Part shown: in pieces, positions 52,560-61,263 of the stretch | Position numbering within the stretch: position 1 is the stretch's first letter | Layout: each line of letters starts with the position of its first letter | DNA from: an uncultured Lentisphaeraceae bacterium | Lineage (GTDB): Bacteria; Verrucomicrobiota; Kiritimatiellia; RFP12; DVOR01 | Length of the DNA: 64,000 bases | Assembly (NCBI GenBank): GCA_949289005.1 | Contig: CASEMQ010000070.1 | Location: forward strand, 124,001-188,000 | Direction: 5' to 3' | Notes under the pieces: model-generated | Seen by the model: the letters and a program-made list of their open reading frames with translations, nothing else | Database searches by the model: none | Told to the model about the DNA's origin: nothing | Translations under genes and position numbers: made by a program

Positions 52560-53444
52560 ATGAATGCTTCCGCTTGGAGCGACCCGGTGTTCCGCTGGCT
52601 GTGCATGACGTGCGCGGCGCTGTGCGGGCTGCTGATGGTTGCCTTCTTTGTGCAGCTGGCGTTAGCCTCGAGCGACGCGTGGTCGACGTTCGGGCCGGGG
52701 TTCTTCGTTTCGACGGAGTGGGACCCGGTGAAGAACGTCTACGGTGCGTTGCCTTCCATTGCCGGCACGATCGCGACGACGGTGATCGCGTTGGTGATCG
52801 CGTTGCCGCTGGCGTTTGTCGCGGCGTTGTTTATCGTGGACGCGCCGCCGTGGCTGTCGCGCGTGTTGGGGCAGGCGGTGGATTTGTTGGCGGCGATTCC
52901 ATCCATCATCTATGGTATGTGGGGACTCTTTGTGCTCTGCCCGATCATGGACAATCTGTGGAAGTCGCTAGGCTTCGCGAATGCCACGGGCATTGGCCTG
53001 CTGACGGCGTCGTTGATTTTGGCGTTGATGATTTTGCCTTATATCTGCGCGGTGATGCGCGACGTGTTGCGGATGACGCCGTCGATGTTGCGCGAGTCGG
53101 CCTTTGGCGTGGGGTGCACGCGTTGGGAGACGGCGCGGGACATTTTGATGCGCTATGGCATCCGCGGGTTGCTGGGCGGCGTTTTCATCGGCCTGGGGCG
53201 CGCCTTGGGCGAGACGATGGCGGTGCTCTTCGTGGCGGGCAACGTGATGCAGGTGCCGACGAACCTGCTGAGCGGCTGCACGACGATTGCCGCGACGTTG
53301 GCGAACAACTTCGCCGAGGCCGACGGCATCCAGCGGAGCGTGCTCTTCGCGCTGGGCTTGATTTTGTTGGTGATGGCCTTTGCCATCCAGGTGTTGGCGC
53401 AGTATTACCTGCGCATGACCAGCGCCAAACGCGGGGAGAAGTGA
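52560..53444 (+). CDS. pstC: Phosphate ABC transporter permease PstC
   Basis: 294 residues with six hydrophobic helices. The EAA-loop region reads ALGETMAVLFVAGN, and ESAFGVGCTRWETARDILMRYG precedes it, both typical of PstC. It forms the inner-membrane channel with PstA. The stop is 1 bp before pstA. Confidence 0.93.
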   Translation: MNASAWSDPVFRWLCMTCAALCGLLMVAFFVQLALASSDAWSTFGPGFFVSTEWDPVKNVYGALPSIAGTIATTVIALVIALPLAFVAALFIVDAPPWLSRVLGQAVDLLAAIPSIIYGMWGLFVLCPIMDNLWKSLGFANATGIGLLTASLILALMILPYICAVMRDVLRMTPSMLRESAFGVGCTRWETARDILMRYGIRGLLGGVFIGLGRALGETMAVLFVAGNVMQVPTNLLSGCTTIAATLANNFAEADGIQRSVLFALGLILLVMAFAIQVLAQYYLRMTSAKRGEK

Positions 53445-53445
53445 G

Positions 53446-54375
53446 ATGGACGAGATTGCGAAACCCGTCGTGACCGAGCGCCCGGCCGCCGCCGCGCCGA
53501 AGGGGCCGGCGTTGGCCGTCCTGCCGCGCCCGCCTTACCGCCCGATGACGTGGCGAAAGCTGGAGGACAAGCTGGTGCAGGGCTTCTCCGTCCTGGCGCT
53601 GGCGTTGGCCGTGGGCGTGATGCTCTGGATCCTGTGCACGATTTTGGTGCGGGGCTCCGCGGCGCTGAGCTGGGACTTCCTGACGACGCTGTCGGCGCCG
53701 CACGGCTTTGTGGGCGGCATCGGCAATGCGTTGCTGGGCACGCTGCTGATTACGTTGTTCGCGGCGCTCATCGCGGTGCCGCCGGCGATTTGCGCGGGGA
53801 TCTGGCTGGCGGAGTTCGGCAAGAAGTCGCGCCTGGCCGATGCGTTGCGCTTCAGCGCGAACGTGATGATGGGCATGCCCTCGATTGTGGTGGGCCTGTT
53901 CGTCTACATGATTTTGGTGGTGCCGATGGGGGCTTCGTCGGGCCTGGCGGGCTCGGTGGCGCTGGCCATCCTGATGTTCCCGGTGGTGATGCGCACCACG
54001 GAGGACATGCTGATGATGGTGCCCGACACGTTGCGCGAATCCGGCCTGGCGCTGGGGTTCACGCGGTGCCGCGTGACGCTGCAGATCATCTGCCGCGCCG
54101 CCCGCAACGGCATGGTGACGGGTGTGTTGCTGGCGATTGCGCGCGTCTCAGGCGAAACGGCGCCGTTGCTTTTCACCGCGCAGTTCAAGGATGATTGGCC
54201 GTCAACCTTCTTCACCGGCCCGACCGCCAATATCCCCGTGCTCATCAACAACTATGGCATGTCCTCGTTTGAGGATCTCCAGCGCGCGGGCTGGGGCGCA
54301 TCTCTCGTCATCGCCGCGCTCGTGCTTGCCATCAACGTCATCGCCCGCGTTGCCTTCCGCGACAAGAAGAATTGA
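53446..54375 (+). CDS. pstA: Phosphate ABC transporter permease PstA
   Basis: 309 residues. A charged cytoplasmic N-terminus of about 45 residues precedes six helices. The coupling region is ESGLALGFTRCRVTLQIICRAARNGMVTG, with VSGETAPLLFTAQF as the conserved PstA motif. It pairs with PstC in the membrane and contacts PstB. It is 9 bp from pstB. Confidence 0.93.
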   Translation: MDEIAKPVVTERPAAAAPKGPALAVLPRPPYRPMTWRKLEDKLVQGFSVLALALAVGVMLWILCTILVRGSAALSWDFLTTLSAPHGFVGGIGNALLGTLLITLFAALIAVPPAICAGIWLAEFGKKSRLADALRFSANVMMGMPSIVVGLFVYMILVVPMGASSGLAGSVALAILMFPVVMRTTEDMLMMVPDTLRESGLALGFTRCRVTLQIICRAARNGMVTGVLLAIARVSGETAPLLFTAQFKDDWPSTFFTGPTANIPVLINNYGMSSFEDLQRAGWGASLVIAALVLAINVIARVAFRDKKN

Positions 54376-54384
54376 GGACCCCTT

Positions 54385-55164
54385 ATGGACAACACCCAAC
54401 AGGAACCCAAAATCAAGATTCGCGCTCGCAAACTCTCCTTTTTCTACGAAGGTGGGCACCAAGCGCTCTTCGACAACGACCTCGACATCCCCGAGCGCCA
54501 GATTACCGCCGTGATCGGCCCCTCTGGCTGTGGCAAATCCACCCATCTACGCACCTACAACCGTATCTACTCCCTCTATCGCGGCCAACGCGCCGAAGGC
54601 GAGGTGCTCCTCGATGGCGAGAACCTTCTCGACCCGAAGACCGACCTGCTCACTTTGCGCCGCCGTGTGGGCATGATTTTCCAGAAGCCAACGCCCTTCC
54701 CCATGAGCGTCTTCGACAACGTGGCCTATCCCCTGCGCCTACATTTCAAGCTGTCGCGCAAAGAGATTGAGGAACGCGTGGAGGCGGCTCTCCAGGGCGC
54801 GTCGCTGTGGGACGAAGTGAAAGACCAGCTCCGCAAGTCCGGCCAAGCCCTCTCCGGCGGCCAACAACAGCGCCTCTGCATCGCGCGCGCCATCGCCGCC
54901 GAGCCTGAGGTGCTCCTGATGGACGAGCCCACGAGCGCGATCGACCCGGTGGCCACGCTCAAGATTGAGGACTTGGTGCTGCGCCTGCGCGAGCGCTTCA
55001 CCATCGTCATCGTCACCCACAACATGCAACAAGCCGCCCGTATCAGCGACCGCACCGCCTTCTTCTTCAAAGGGCGCATCATCGAGGTGGGCCCCACCCA
55101 GCAAATCTTCACCGCGCCCAAGGAAAAGAAAACCGAAGAGTACATCACCGGCCGCTTCGGTTGA
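54385..55164 (+). CDS. pstB: Phosphate ABC transporter ATP-binding protein PstB
   Basis: 259 residues, the usual PstB size. Walker A is GPSGCGKST, the Q-loop is [12 protein letters not shown], the ABC signature is LSGGQQQR, Walker B is VLLMDEP and the switch His is in [17 protein letters not shown] is diagnostic of PstB. It energises phosphate import and, with PhoU, signals phosphate status to PhoR. A TATAAT at 55165-55170 may give phoU extra transcription, but no -35 box accompanies it. Confidence 0.96.
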   Translation: MDNTQQEPKIKIRARKLSFFYEGGHQALFDNDLDIPERQITAVIGPSGCGKSTHLRTYNRIYSLYRGQRAEGEVLLDGENLLDPKTDLLTLRRRVGMIFQKPTPFPMSVFDNVAYPLRLHFKLSRKEIEERVEAALQGASLWDEVKDQLRKSGQALSGGQQQRLCIARAIAAEPEVLLMDEPTSAIDPVATLKIEDLVLRLRERFTIVIVTHNMQQAARISDRTAFFFKGRIIEVGPTQQIFTAPKEKKTEEYITGRFG

Positions 55165-55192
55165 TATAATAGAGACAGAAAGGAACCCCGCC

Positions 55193-55861
55193 ATGCGCGA
55201 CCGTTTCACCTTCGAGATCGAATCGCTCAAGCAACGTCTGCTCGACTTGGCCACCGCCGCCGACCGCGCCATCATCCGCGCCGTCCGCGCCGTGGACACG
55301 GCTGCCTCCGACGACGCACGCGCCGTCATCGCGGCCGACTCCGCCATCGATGCCGAGGAGGTCACCATCGAGGAAGAGTGCCTCAAGTTGATGGCACTCT
55401 ACCAACCCGTCGCCGGTGACCTGCGCCTCATCGTCACCATCCTTAAAGTCAATGGCGAACTCGAGCGCGTGGCCGACCTGGCCAGCAACATCGCCGCGCG
55501 CGCCATCGACATGGCCACCGATGCCGTGCCCGCCGATTGCCGCCATGACTTCACGCCGATGGTTGACCGCGCCCACAAGATGCTCCGTGGCGCGTTGGAC
55601 GCGTTCGTCTGCCACCGCCCCGACCAAGCGCGCAAAATCATCCTTGAAGATGATGCCGTCGATGCCCTCAACGCCGCGTGCTACACCGAGGCTCGCACCA
55701 AGCTGCTCCGGTTCCCCGACCACGCGGGCTATGTCTTGGATTGTGTGACCATCTCGCACAGCATTGAGCGTATCGCCGACATCGCCACCAACATCTGCGA
55801 GGACGTCATTTACCTTGAGGAAGGGCAAATCGTCCGCCACCAGAAACGCGTGGAGCAATGA
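55193..55861 (+). CDS. phoU: Phosphate-signalling regulator PhoU
   Basis: 222 residues forming two PhoU three-helix bundles: EECLKLMALYQPVAGDLRLIVTILK in the first and ILEDDAVDALNAACYTEARTKLLR in the second. Both carry the acidic E/D-x3-D metal motifs (ERVADLASNIA and ERIADIATNICED). It links Pst activity to PhoR and represses the Pho response when phosphate is ample. The ATG at 55193 has AAAGGA 9 nt upstream. Confidence 0.93.
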   Translation: MRDRFTFEIESLKQRLLDLATAADRAIIRAVRAVDTAASDDARAVIAADSAIDAEEVTIEEECLKLMALYQPVAGDLRLIVTILKVNGELERVADLASNIAARAIDMATDAVPADCRHDFTPMVDRAHKMLRGALDAFVCHRPDQARKIILEDDAVDALNAACYTEARTKLLRFPDHAGYVLDCVTISHSIERIADIATNICEDVIYLEEGQIVRHQKRVEQ

Positions 55862-55925
55862 ACCCAGGCTCCGGGGCGGCGAGCCCGTCCCGGAGCGCCA
55901 CCTGCCCCATCGAGGAACCGACACC

Positions 55926-56603
55926 ATGGGTAACATGATTCTCATCGTCGAAGACGAGGAAGCCATCCGCGAGCTGATTCGGATCAACCTCGTCGCCGCG
56001 GGTTTCATCTGCGACGAGGCCGAAGATGGCCTCCAGGCACTCGCCAAGGCCAAGGCCAATCCGCCGGATCTGATCCTGCTCGACTGGATGCTCCCTGGCC
56101 TGGATGGACTCTCGCTCCTGCGCCGCCTGAAGGCCGATCCCGCACTCGCAGCCATCCCCGTCATCATGCTCACGGCCAAAAGCGAGGAGAGCGACATCGT
56201 CCTGGGTTTGGAGTTGGGTGCCGCGGACTACGTGACCAAGCCCTTCTCCAACAAGGTGCTCATCGCCCGCATCCGCGCCATTCTCCGCCGCGGCGAAGAC
56301 GACCAGCCCGAGGAGATCATTCGCTACGTGGCCCTTACCCTCATCCCGGGGCAGCGGCGCGCCACGCTGGCCGGCCAGGAACTCTCCCTCACCTGTGGCG
56401 AGTTCGACCTGCTCGCGCTCCTCTGCTCCCGCCCCGGCCACGTCTACACCCGCAGTCAAATCGTCGCCCGCACCAAGGGCGAGGATTACCCCGTGACCGA
56501 CCGTGCCGTGGACGTGCAAATCGTCAACCTCCGCCGCAAACTCGGCTCCTTCGGCGAACGCCTTGAGACCGTCCGTGGCGTTGGTTACCGGATGCGCGGC
56601 TGA
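55926..56603 (+). CDS. phoB: Phosphate regulon response regulator PhoB
   Basis: 225 residues. The receiver domain has VEDEEAI (acidic pocket), LLDWMLPGLDG with the phosphorylated Asp, the Thr of MLTAKSE and the Lys of VTKPFS. The C-terminal winged helix has LTCGEFDLLALL, VYTRSQIV and VDVQIVNLRRKLG, an OmpR/PhoB type. Phosphorylated PhoB would bind the Pho-box array before pstS. It is followed by phoR after a 117-bp gap with a hairpin. Confidence 0.94.
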   Translation: MGNMILIVEDEEAIRELIRINLVAAGFICDEAEDGLQALAKAKANPPDLILLDWMLPGLDGLSLLRRLKADPALAAIPVIMLTAKSEESDIVLGLELGAADYVTKPFSNKVLIARIRAILRRGEDDQPEEIIRYVALTLIPGQRRATLAGQELSLTCGEFDLLALLCSRPGHVYTRSQIVARTKGEDYPVTDRAVDVQIVNLRRKLGSFGERLETVRGVGYRMRG

Positions 56604-56615
56604 GTGCGCCGGGAG

Positions 56616-56647
56616 CCTTGGAGAGGCGGGGTGGCCGCCCTCCAAGG
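56616..56647 (+). promoter_or_regulatory. Hairpin between phoB and phoR
   Basis: CCTTGGAG pairs with CTCCAAGG around a G/C-rich loop, 12 bp after the phoB stop. There is no T tract. It may be an RNA processing or attenuation site. Confidence 0.4.
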
Positions 56648-56720
56648 CGCCCTCACCGTTGCTTACAATCCCTCTCCCAGTTCATCCCCACCCACCCTTC
56701 TATCATTGGATTGCCTCACC

Positions 56721-58481
56721 ATGATGAAGCATCGCGACTTGATTTTGCTGACGTTGCCGTTGAGCGTGCTTGCGCTTGTCATCCTTTCCGTTGGGCTTCT
56801 TGTCGCCCAGTTCCGTGCCTTTGAGCACGCCTATCTGAACGATGCCCGCGAAACGCTGAGTCAGCGTACCCGCTTCATCGCCAGTGTCCTCGCGCCAGAC
56901 CTTGACAATGGAAATCTCGCCTCCGTCCGCCGGCGTATCGCCTACTTCTCCGGACTGCCGTTGCGCGTCACCGTCATCGACCCACGGGGCGAGGTGTGCG
57001 CCGATTCAGACGCCGAGGCCGCCAAACTGCCCAACCACGCCGATCGCCCCGAGGTGTTGGCCGAGGACAAAGACGAGAACTTCGTCACGCGTTATTCCGT
57101 AACCATGAAGACGTGGTTGCTCTATTACGCAACACGCCTCTCCAATGGCTGGACCGTCCGTGCGTCCCTCCCCTCTGACGTCGTCTCCGGCGCCATCAGC
57201 CATGTCCGCGTCACCGTCCTGCTCGCCTTGCTCGCCGGCGCCATCCTGGCACTGGGGCTCTTTCTCTACCTCTTCCTGCGCGTGCGCCCCCACTTTAACG
57301 CCCTGCAAAACGCCGCCGTGGCCATTGCCCGCGGCCGTCTGGAGACGCGCATCGACGTGCCAAGCTCCGGCCCGCTCCGCGAACTCGCCAAGGCCATCGA
57401 CGTGATGAGCCGCCAACTGCGCAACCGTATCGACGAGCTCCGCCGTGAGCGCAACGAGTTTGACACCCTCTTCAATACCCTCCGCGAGCCCCTACTCCTC
57501 ATCGCGCACACCGGTGAGGTCATCCATTCCAACCGCGCCGCCAGCCAACTCCTCGGCAAAGCCGTTCGTCAAAAAGGATTCCGCATCGAGCGCACCGCCT
57601 GCCCCGAGCTGGTTGCCTACGTGCGCGGCGCCTTCGACGAGCCCTCCGTCACAAGCCGCGAGCTTCCCTTCGAGACGCTCACCGACGCCTCCCCACGCAC
57701 TCTCTTGGCACACGCCGTGCGCATGGAGCGCGATGGTGCACTCTGCCTGCTACTCCTCCTCACCGACCTCACAGACCTCCGACGCCTCGAATCAATCCGT
57801 TCCGACTTCGTTGCCAACGTCTCCCACGAGATCAAAACCCCCCTCACCGCCATCCTTTCCACCGTGGAGACCCTCACGGAAATGCCCCTCGACAAACAAG
57901 GCCGCGACAAGTGTCTGGACATCCTCGCCCGTCAGGCGCGTCGCCTTAACGACCTCGTTCAAGACATCCTCTCCCTGGCCGCCATCGAGCGCCGCCAAGG
58001 TGCCCCGCGCGACTTCATCCCCGTCCAACTCAACACCATCGCCGAAGACGCCATCGCCCTCTGCCAAGACACGGCCGACACCGCGCACGTCACCATCCGT
58101 CGCGACCCCGAGCCCCTTCCTACCCTCTCCATCCAAGGCGACCCGCGTCTTCTCGAACAAGCCGTCGTCAACCTCATCGTCAACGCCATCCGCCACTCCG
58201 GCACCCCCGAAGTCACCATCGGCCTCTCCCAAACCGACTCGGCTATCGTCCTCAGCGTGGCGGACAAAGGGAACGGTATCCCCCCCGAACACCTCCCCCG
58301 CCTCTTCGAACGCTTCTACCGTGTCCACCAAGATCGCTCCCGCGAAAACGGCGGCACCGGCCTCGGCCTCGCCATCGTCAAGCACATCGCGCTCCTGCAT
58401 GGCGGCTCCGTCTCCGTGAAGTCCGCCGTCGGCCAAGGAACAATCTTCACGCTCACCTTCCCCATCAAGAGCGAACCGTGA
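56721..58481 (+). CDS. phoR: Phosphate sensor histidine kinase PhoR
   Basis: About 586 residues. A first helix near 9-29, an extracytoplasmic sensor region (about 30-155), a second helix, a HAMP linker (RVRPHFNALQNAAVAIARGR) and a PAS-like region with HTGEVIHSNRAASQLLG follow in order. The dimerisation domain has NVSHEIKTPLTAI with the phosphorylated His. The ATPase domain has NLIVNAIRHSG, DKGNGIPPEHLPRLFERFYR and GGTGLGLAIVKHI. The start at 56721 precedes the first helix; the frame is open upstream through a non-coding-looking leader. Unlike E. coli PhoR it has a sizeable external domain. Confidence 0.92.
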   Translation: MMKHRDLILLTLPLSVLALVILSVGLLVAQFRAFEHAYLNDARETLSQRTRFIASVLAPDLDNGNLASVRRRIAYFSGLPLRVTVIDPRGEVCADSDAEAAKLPNHADRPEVLAEDKDENFVTRYSVTMKTWLLYYATRLSNGWTVRASLPSDVVSGAISHVRVTVLLALLAGAILALGLFLYLFLRVRPHFNALQNAAVAIARGRLETRIDVPSSGPLRELAKAIDVMSRQLRNRIDELRRERNEFDTLFNTLREPLLLIAHTGEVIHSNRAASQLLGKAVRQKGFRIERTACPELVAYVRGAFDEPSVTSRELPFETLTDASPRTLLAHAVRMERDGALCLLLLLTDLTDLRRLESIRSDFVANVSHEIKTPLTAILSTVETLTEMPLDKQGRDKCLDILARQARRLNDLVQDILSLAAIERRQGAPRDFIPVQLNTIAEDAIALCQDTADTAHVTIRRDPEPLPTLSIQGDPRLLEQAVVNLIVNAIRHSGTPEVTIGLSQTDSAIVLSVADKGNGIPPEHLPRLFERFYRVHQDRSRENGGTGLGLAIVKHIALLHGGSVSVKSAVGQGTIFTLTFPIKSEP

Positions 58482-58538
58482 ACCGCCGACAGTGAACCGA
58501 ACGCCCCGGGGAAACGGCCATAAACCCTGCCTCGAACC

Positions 58539-58572
58539 AAACCGATCGCCCCGAAAGAGGCGATCGGTTTTC
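58539..58572 (+). terminator. Terminator after phoR
   Basis: AAACCGATCGCC pairs with GGCGATCGGTTT around CCGAAAGA, followed by TC. It lies between convergent phoR and the EIIA-fusion gene and may serve both. Confidence 0.8.
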
Positions 58573-58589
58573 TGCTTGCTGTTCTCTGC

Positions 58590-59423
58590 TTACTTGATTG
58601 TGTAGCGCGTGGCCTTGGTGAGGGCCTTCCAGAGAGCGGCCGGCGTCTCGGCCTCCATGAGCGCCGCGCGGTTAGGCTCTTTGAGGAATGCCTCGGTAAG
58701 CCCCGCGATCAAGCGCATGTAAAAGGCACTCACGGCTGCAGGGATGGTGATAAGGAAAACAATGTTGGTGAGCGTGCCGGCGTTGTCCCACTTGAAGGGC
58801 TCCTTGCTCACGCCGCAGGCCAAGGTCAGCGACCCACCCTCCACGCCACGCACATGCGGGAAAGCCAAACCATGCTCCATTGCCGTGCTCAACATGGACT
58901 CACGCTCCAACGCCGAGGCAATCAATTTGTCCGCGTGCGAGACAAAACCGCCGGACTCCATCTTGCCGGCCAGCACCTCAATGGCATCCGCCGCCGAACC
59001 CGCCACCAAGTCAGGCACCATGAGCGACTCCGCGGAAAAGCGCGAGATACCGTTCTTGCGCGGCTCGGCTCGGGTGGGTGCGCCCCCCACCCACTGCGGC
59101 GCATCGAGTTCCTCGAAGAGAATGCGCGCGCACCCGGGGCACGTCTGCAACGTCTTGCACTGGCGCACAGCCTGGATTTGGCTGATAGGCAGGCGCATGC
59201 CGCACACCGCGCAACAACCGTTGTGCACCGGGGCCATCAACACATGGTCGCGATTGTAAAGACGCTGGAAAAACGAGCTTACGTTCGGCGGCAACGCCTG
59301 GATCATCGTGTCGATCGACTCGTTCAGGCGCGCCAAATGCGCCCCATCGCCCGTCGCGCGATGCTCATCGCGCACCAGGATCAAATCCTGAAGCTGACAC
59401 AATTGATTCACAATGCTCTTCAT
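58590..59423 (-). CDS. Zinc-ribbon protein fused to a PTS EIIA (type 2) domain
   Basis: 277 residues. The N-terminal 65 residues are helical (possible coiled coil). A four-Cys ribbon follows: Cys71 and Cys74 (CAVCG) with Cys95 and Cys98 (CPGCA). Residues 125-277 form an EIIA(Ntr/Fru)-like domain with the phosphorylatable His190 in AFPHVRG and the neighbouring SALEREsMLST-type region. The first part resembles zinc-ribbon proteins of the DksA/CT398 type. A regulatory rather than sugar-transport role is likely because no EIIB or EIIC is near. It has its own promoter and GAGAGGG ribosome-binding site. Confidence 0.7.
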   Translation of the reverse strand: MKSIVNQLCQLQDLILVRDEHRATGDGAHLARLNESIDTMIQALPPNVSSFFQRLYNRDHVLMAPVHNGCCAVCGMRLPISQIQAVRQCKTLQTCPGCARILFEELDAPQWVGGAPTRAEPRKNGISRFSAESLMVPDLVAGSAADAIEVLAGKMESGGFVSHADKLIASALERESMLSTAMEHGLAFPHVRGVEGGSLTLACGVSKEPFKWDNAGTLTNIVFLITIPAAVSAFYMRLIAGLTEAFLKEPNRAALMEAETPAALWKALTKATRYTIK

Positions 59424-59477
59424 GCCAAAACCCTCTCTCGCGGCGACACGGGGGATTCCATGCCGCCTTTTGCGCCT

Positions 59478-59507
59478 AGTATACCGAACCGTGCGACTTC
59501 CGGTCAA
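59478..59507 (-). promoter_or_regulatory. Promoter of the zinc-ribbon/EIIA gene
   Basis: On the minus strand TTGACC, 18 bp, TATACT, with the -10 box 54 bp before the ATG. Confidence 0.65.
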
Positions 59508-59568
59508 ACATCGCCCCGCCAAAAACCGCGAACCGCCTCACGCAAACCATCGCGCAAAGGCCAGACAT

Positions 59569-59597
59569 TTGCGGGATGGCAGGGTTTTTGGTAGAGT
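59569..59597 (+). promoter_or_regulatory. Promoter of the second GspF gene, possibly giving a leaderless mRNA
   Basis: TTGCGG, exactly 17 bp, TAGAGT. The -10 box ends only 9 bp before the ATG, so the transcript would begin within a few nucleotides of the start codon. No Shine-Dalgarno sequence is present. Confidence 0.5.
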
Positions 59598-59606
59598 GGT
59601 GGCGTT

Positions 59607-60848
59607 ATGGCGAACTTTGGTTATATGGCGTTGAACGCGCAGAAGGCAAAGGTATCGGGGGTCATCGAGGCCGCCGACCGCCGGGGTGCGCTCGCGTCAC
59701 TGAAGGCGCAGGGGCTGACGCCGCTCTCCATCTCCGAACAGGCGGCGGCCAGGGAGGTGGACAAGCCGGCAAAGCAGTCGTTCTGGACACTCTCGTCGGG
59801 GCCGGCCAAACGCATGAAGCCGGCGGAGGTGCTGCTCTTCACATCGGAATTGGCCGACTTGATCGAGGCAGGGATGACATTGGGCGCGGCATTGAACTCC
59901 TTGGCCAACCAGGGCGACCCAAACAGTGGCATTTGCGTGGTCGCGGCGGATTTGCGCGACCGCATCATGCGCGGCGAAGCCTTTTCGGACGCGGTGAACG
60001 CCCATCCCAAGACCTTCCCGGGGATTTATGGCAACATGGTGCGCGCGGGTGAGGCATCGGGCGCGATGGTGGAAGTGCTCCACCGCCTGACGGAACACTA
60101 CGAGCGCAACCAATCGATGAAAAGCAAAATCGTCTCGGCGCTCACCTATCCAAGCATCGTGCTGGGCATGGGCGTGATCGCGGTGATTTTCGCGATGGTC
60201 AAGATCGTGCCGCAGTTCACGGAGCTCTTCGCCAGCATGGGCAAAGAATTGCCCCTGCCAACACGAATGTTGATGGCGATGAGCGATGGGCTCATCAAGT
60301 ATGGCGTCCTCTATGCGCTGGGCGTGGTGGCGGCGGCGGCGGCCTTTCACAAGTGGCGCACGGGCCCCGGGCGTCTGAAGTGGGACGCTTTCAAGCTGAG
60401 GATGCCGCTCGTCAAGGGGCTCATCGCCAGCGGTGCCTACGCCTCGCTGGCCTACACATTGCAGACGCTGCTCTCCAACGGCGTGAACGTGCTCCAGGCC
60501 CTGCGCATCTCCGAGGAAACCTGCGGCAACGCCGTCATCGGCGCGGAACTCCGCAAGGCACGCGAGCGCGTAACCGACGGCACGACCATCTCAGGCCCGC
60601 TTGCGCAGAGCGGCGTCTTCCCGCGCATGATGACGGACATGATGGCACTGGGCGAGCAGACAGGCAACCTGCCCAACGCCCTCGGCCACATCGGCAAACG
60701 TTACGAGGCGGAGCTCAACCGCAACATCAAGGTCTTTACCACGGCCCTGGAACCGCTGCTTATCATCTTGGTGGCGGTGGTCATCGGGTTCGTGGCCATT
60801 GCCATCCTCTCGGCCGTCTTCTCGGCCACCTCGGCAATGGGACAATGA
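59607..60848 (+). CDS. Second GspF/PilC-like platform protein
   Basis: 413 residues with the same plan as the 35.6-kb protein: N-terminal module, T2SSF domain 1 (FTSELADLIEAGMTLGAAL), a helix pair near 175-250, T2SSF domain 2 (LAYTLQTLLSNGVNVLQAL) and a terminal helix. MVRAGEASGAMVE and MMALGEQTGNLPN are the repeated signatures. It is clearly diverged from the first GspF, so it serves a separate assembly system or substrate. It is followed 16 bp later by a pseudopilin gene. Confidence 0.9.
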   Translation: MANFGYMALNAQKAKVSGVIEAADRRGALASLKAQGLTPLSISEQAAAREVDKPAKQSFWTLSSGPAKRMKPAEVLLFTSELADLIEAGMTLGAALNSLANQGDPNSGICVVAADLRDRIMRGEAFSDAVNAHPKTFPGIYGNMVRAGEASGAMVEVLHRLTEHYERNQSMKSKIVSALTYPSIVLGMGVIAVIFAMVKIVPQFTELFASMGKELPLPTRMLMAMSDGLIKYGVLYALGVVAAAAAFHKWRTGPGRLKWDAFKLRMPLVKGLIASGAYASLAYTLQTLLSNGVNVLQALRISEETCGNAVIGAELRKARERVTDGTTISGPLAQSGVFPRMMTDMMALGEQTGNLPNALGHIGKRYEAELNRNIKVFTTALEPLLIILVAVVIGFVAIAILSAVFSATSAMGQ

Positions 60849-60864
60849 GGAAAGGAAGGACAAC

Positions 60865-61251
60865 ATGACGAGGACTCGCAAAACCTTGCACCGCGCAGGC
60901 TTCACCTTGGTGGAACTGCTTCTGGTGATTGCCATCCTGGGCATTCTCGGCACGGTGGTGGTGGTGAACTTCAGCGGCTCCAGCGACGAAGCGCGCCGCA
61001 CCGGCACCCTCACCTCCATCAACTCCATCTCGCAAGCCGCCGAAATCTACCGCATGAAGACCGGCCGCGTGCCCAAGTCCCTCGAGGATCTCACCGTTGG
61101 CATCAACGACGAGCCCCCGCTGCTCAAGGCCGGCTCGCTGGTCGATTCCTGGGGCACGCCCTTCGATTACAAGGCCGAAGGCAAAACCTACGTCATCCGC
61201 TCCGCCGGCGCCGACGGCGTCCTCAATACCGACGACGACCTGACAAACTAA
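60865..61251 (+). CDS. Major pseudopilin GspG-like
   Basis: 128 residues, a classical GspG length. RAGFTLVELLLVIAILGILG near residue 11 is the signal and helix, followed by EIYRMKTGRVPKSLEDL and DSWGTPFDYKAEG. The end SAGADGVLNTDDDLTN is the calcium-binding loop. It is the best GspG candidate in the window. AAGGAAGGA lies about 4-12 nt before the ATG. Confidence 0.9.
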   Translation: MTRTRKTLHRAGFTLVELLLVIAILGILGTVVVVNFSGSSDEARRTGTLTSINSISQAAEIYRMKTGRVPKSLEDLTVGINDEPPLLKAGSLVDSWGTPFDYKAEGKTYVIRSAGADGVLNTDDDLTN

Positions 61252-61263
61252 GGTCTCCTCACC

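Noticed and set aside
55142..55170. A separate phoU promoter at the TATAAT after pstB
   Set aside because: No acceptable -35 hexamer at 16-18 bp, and the operon context explains expression.
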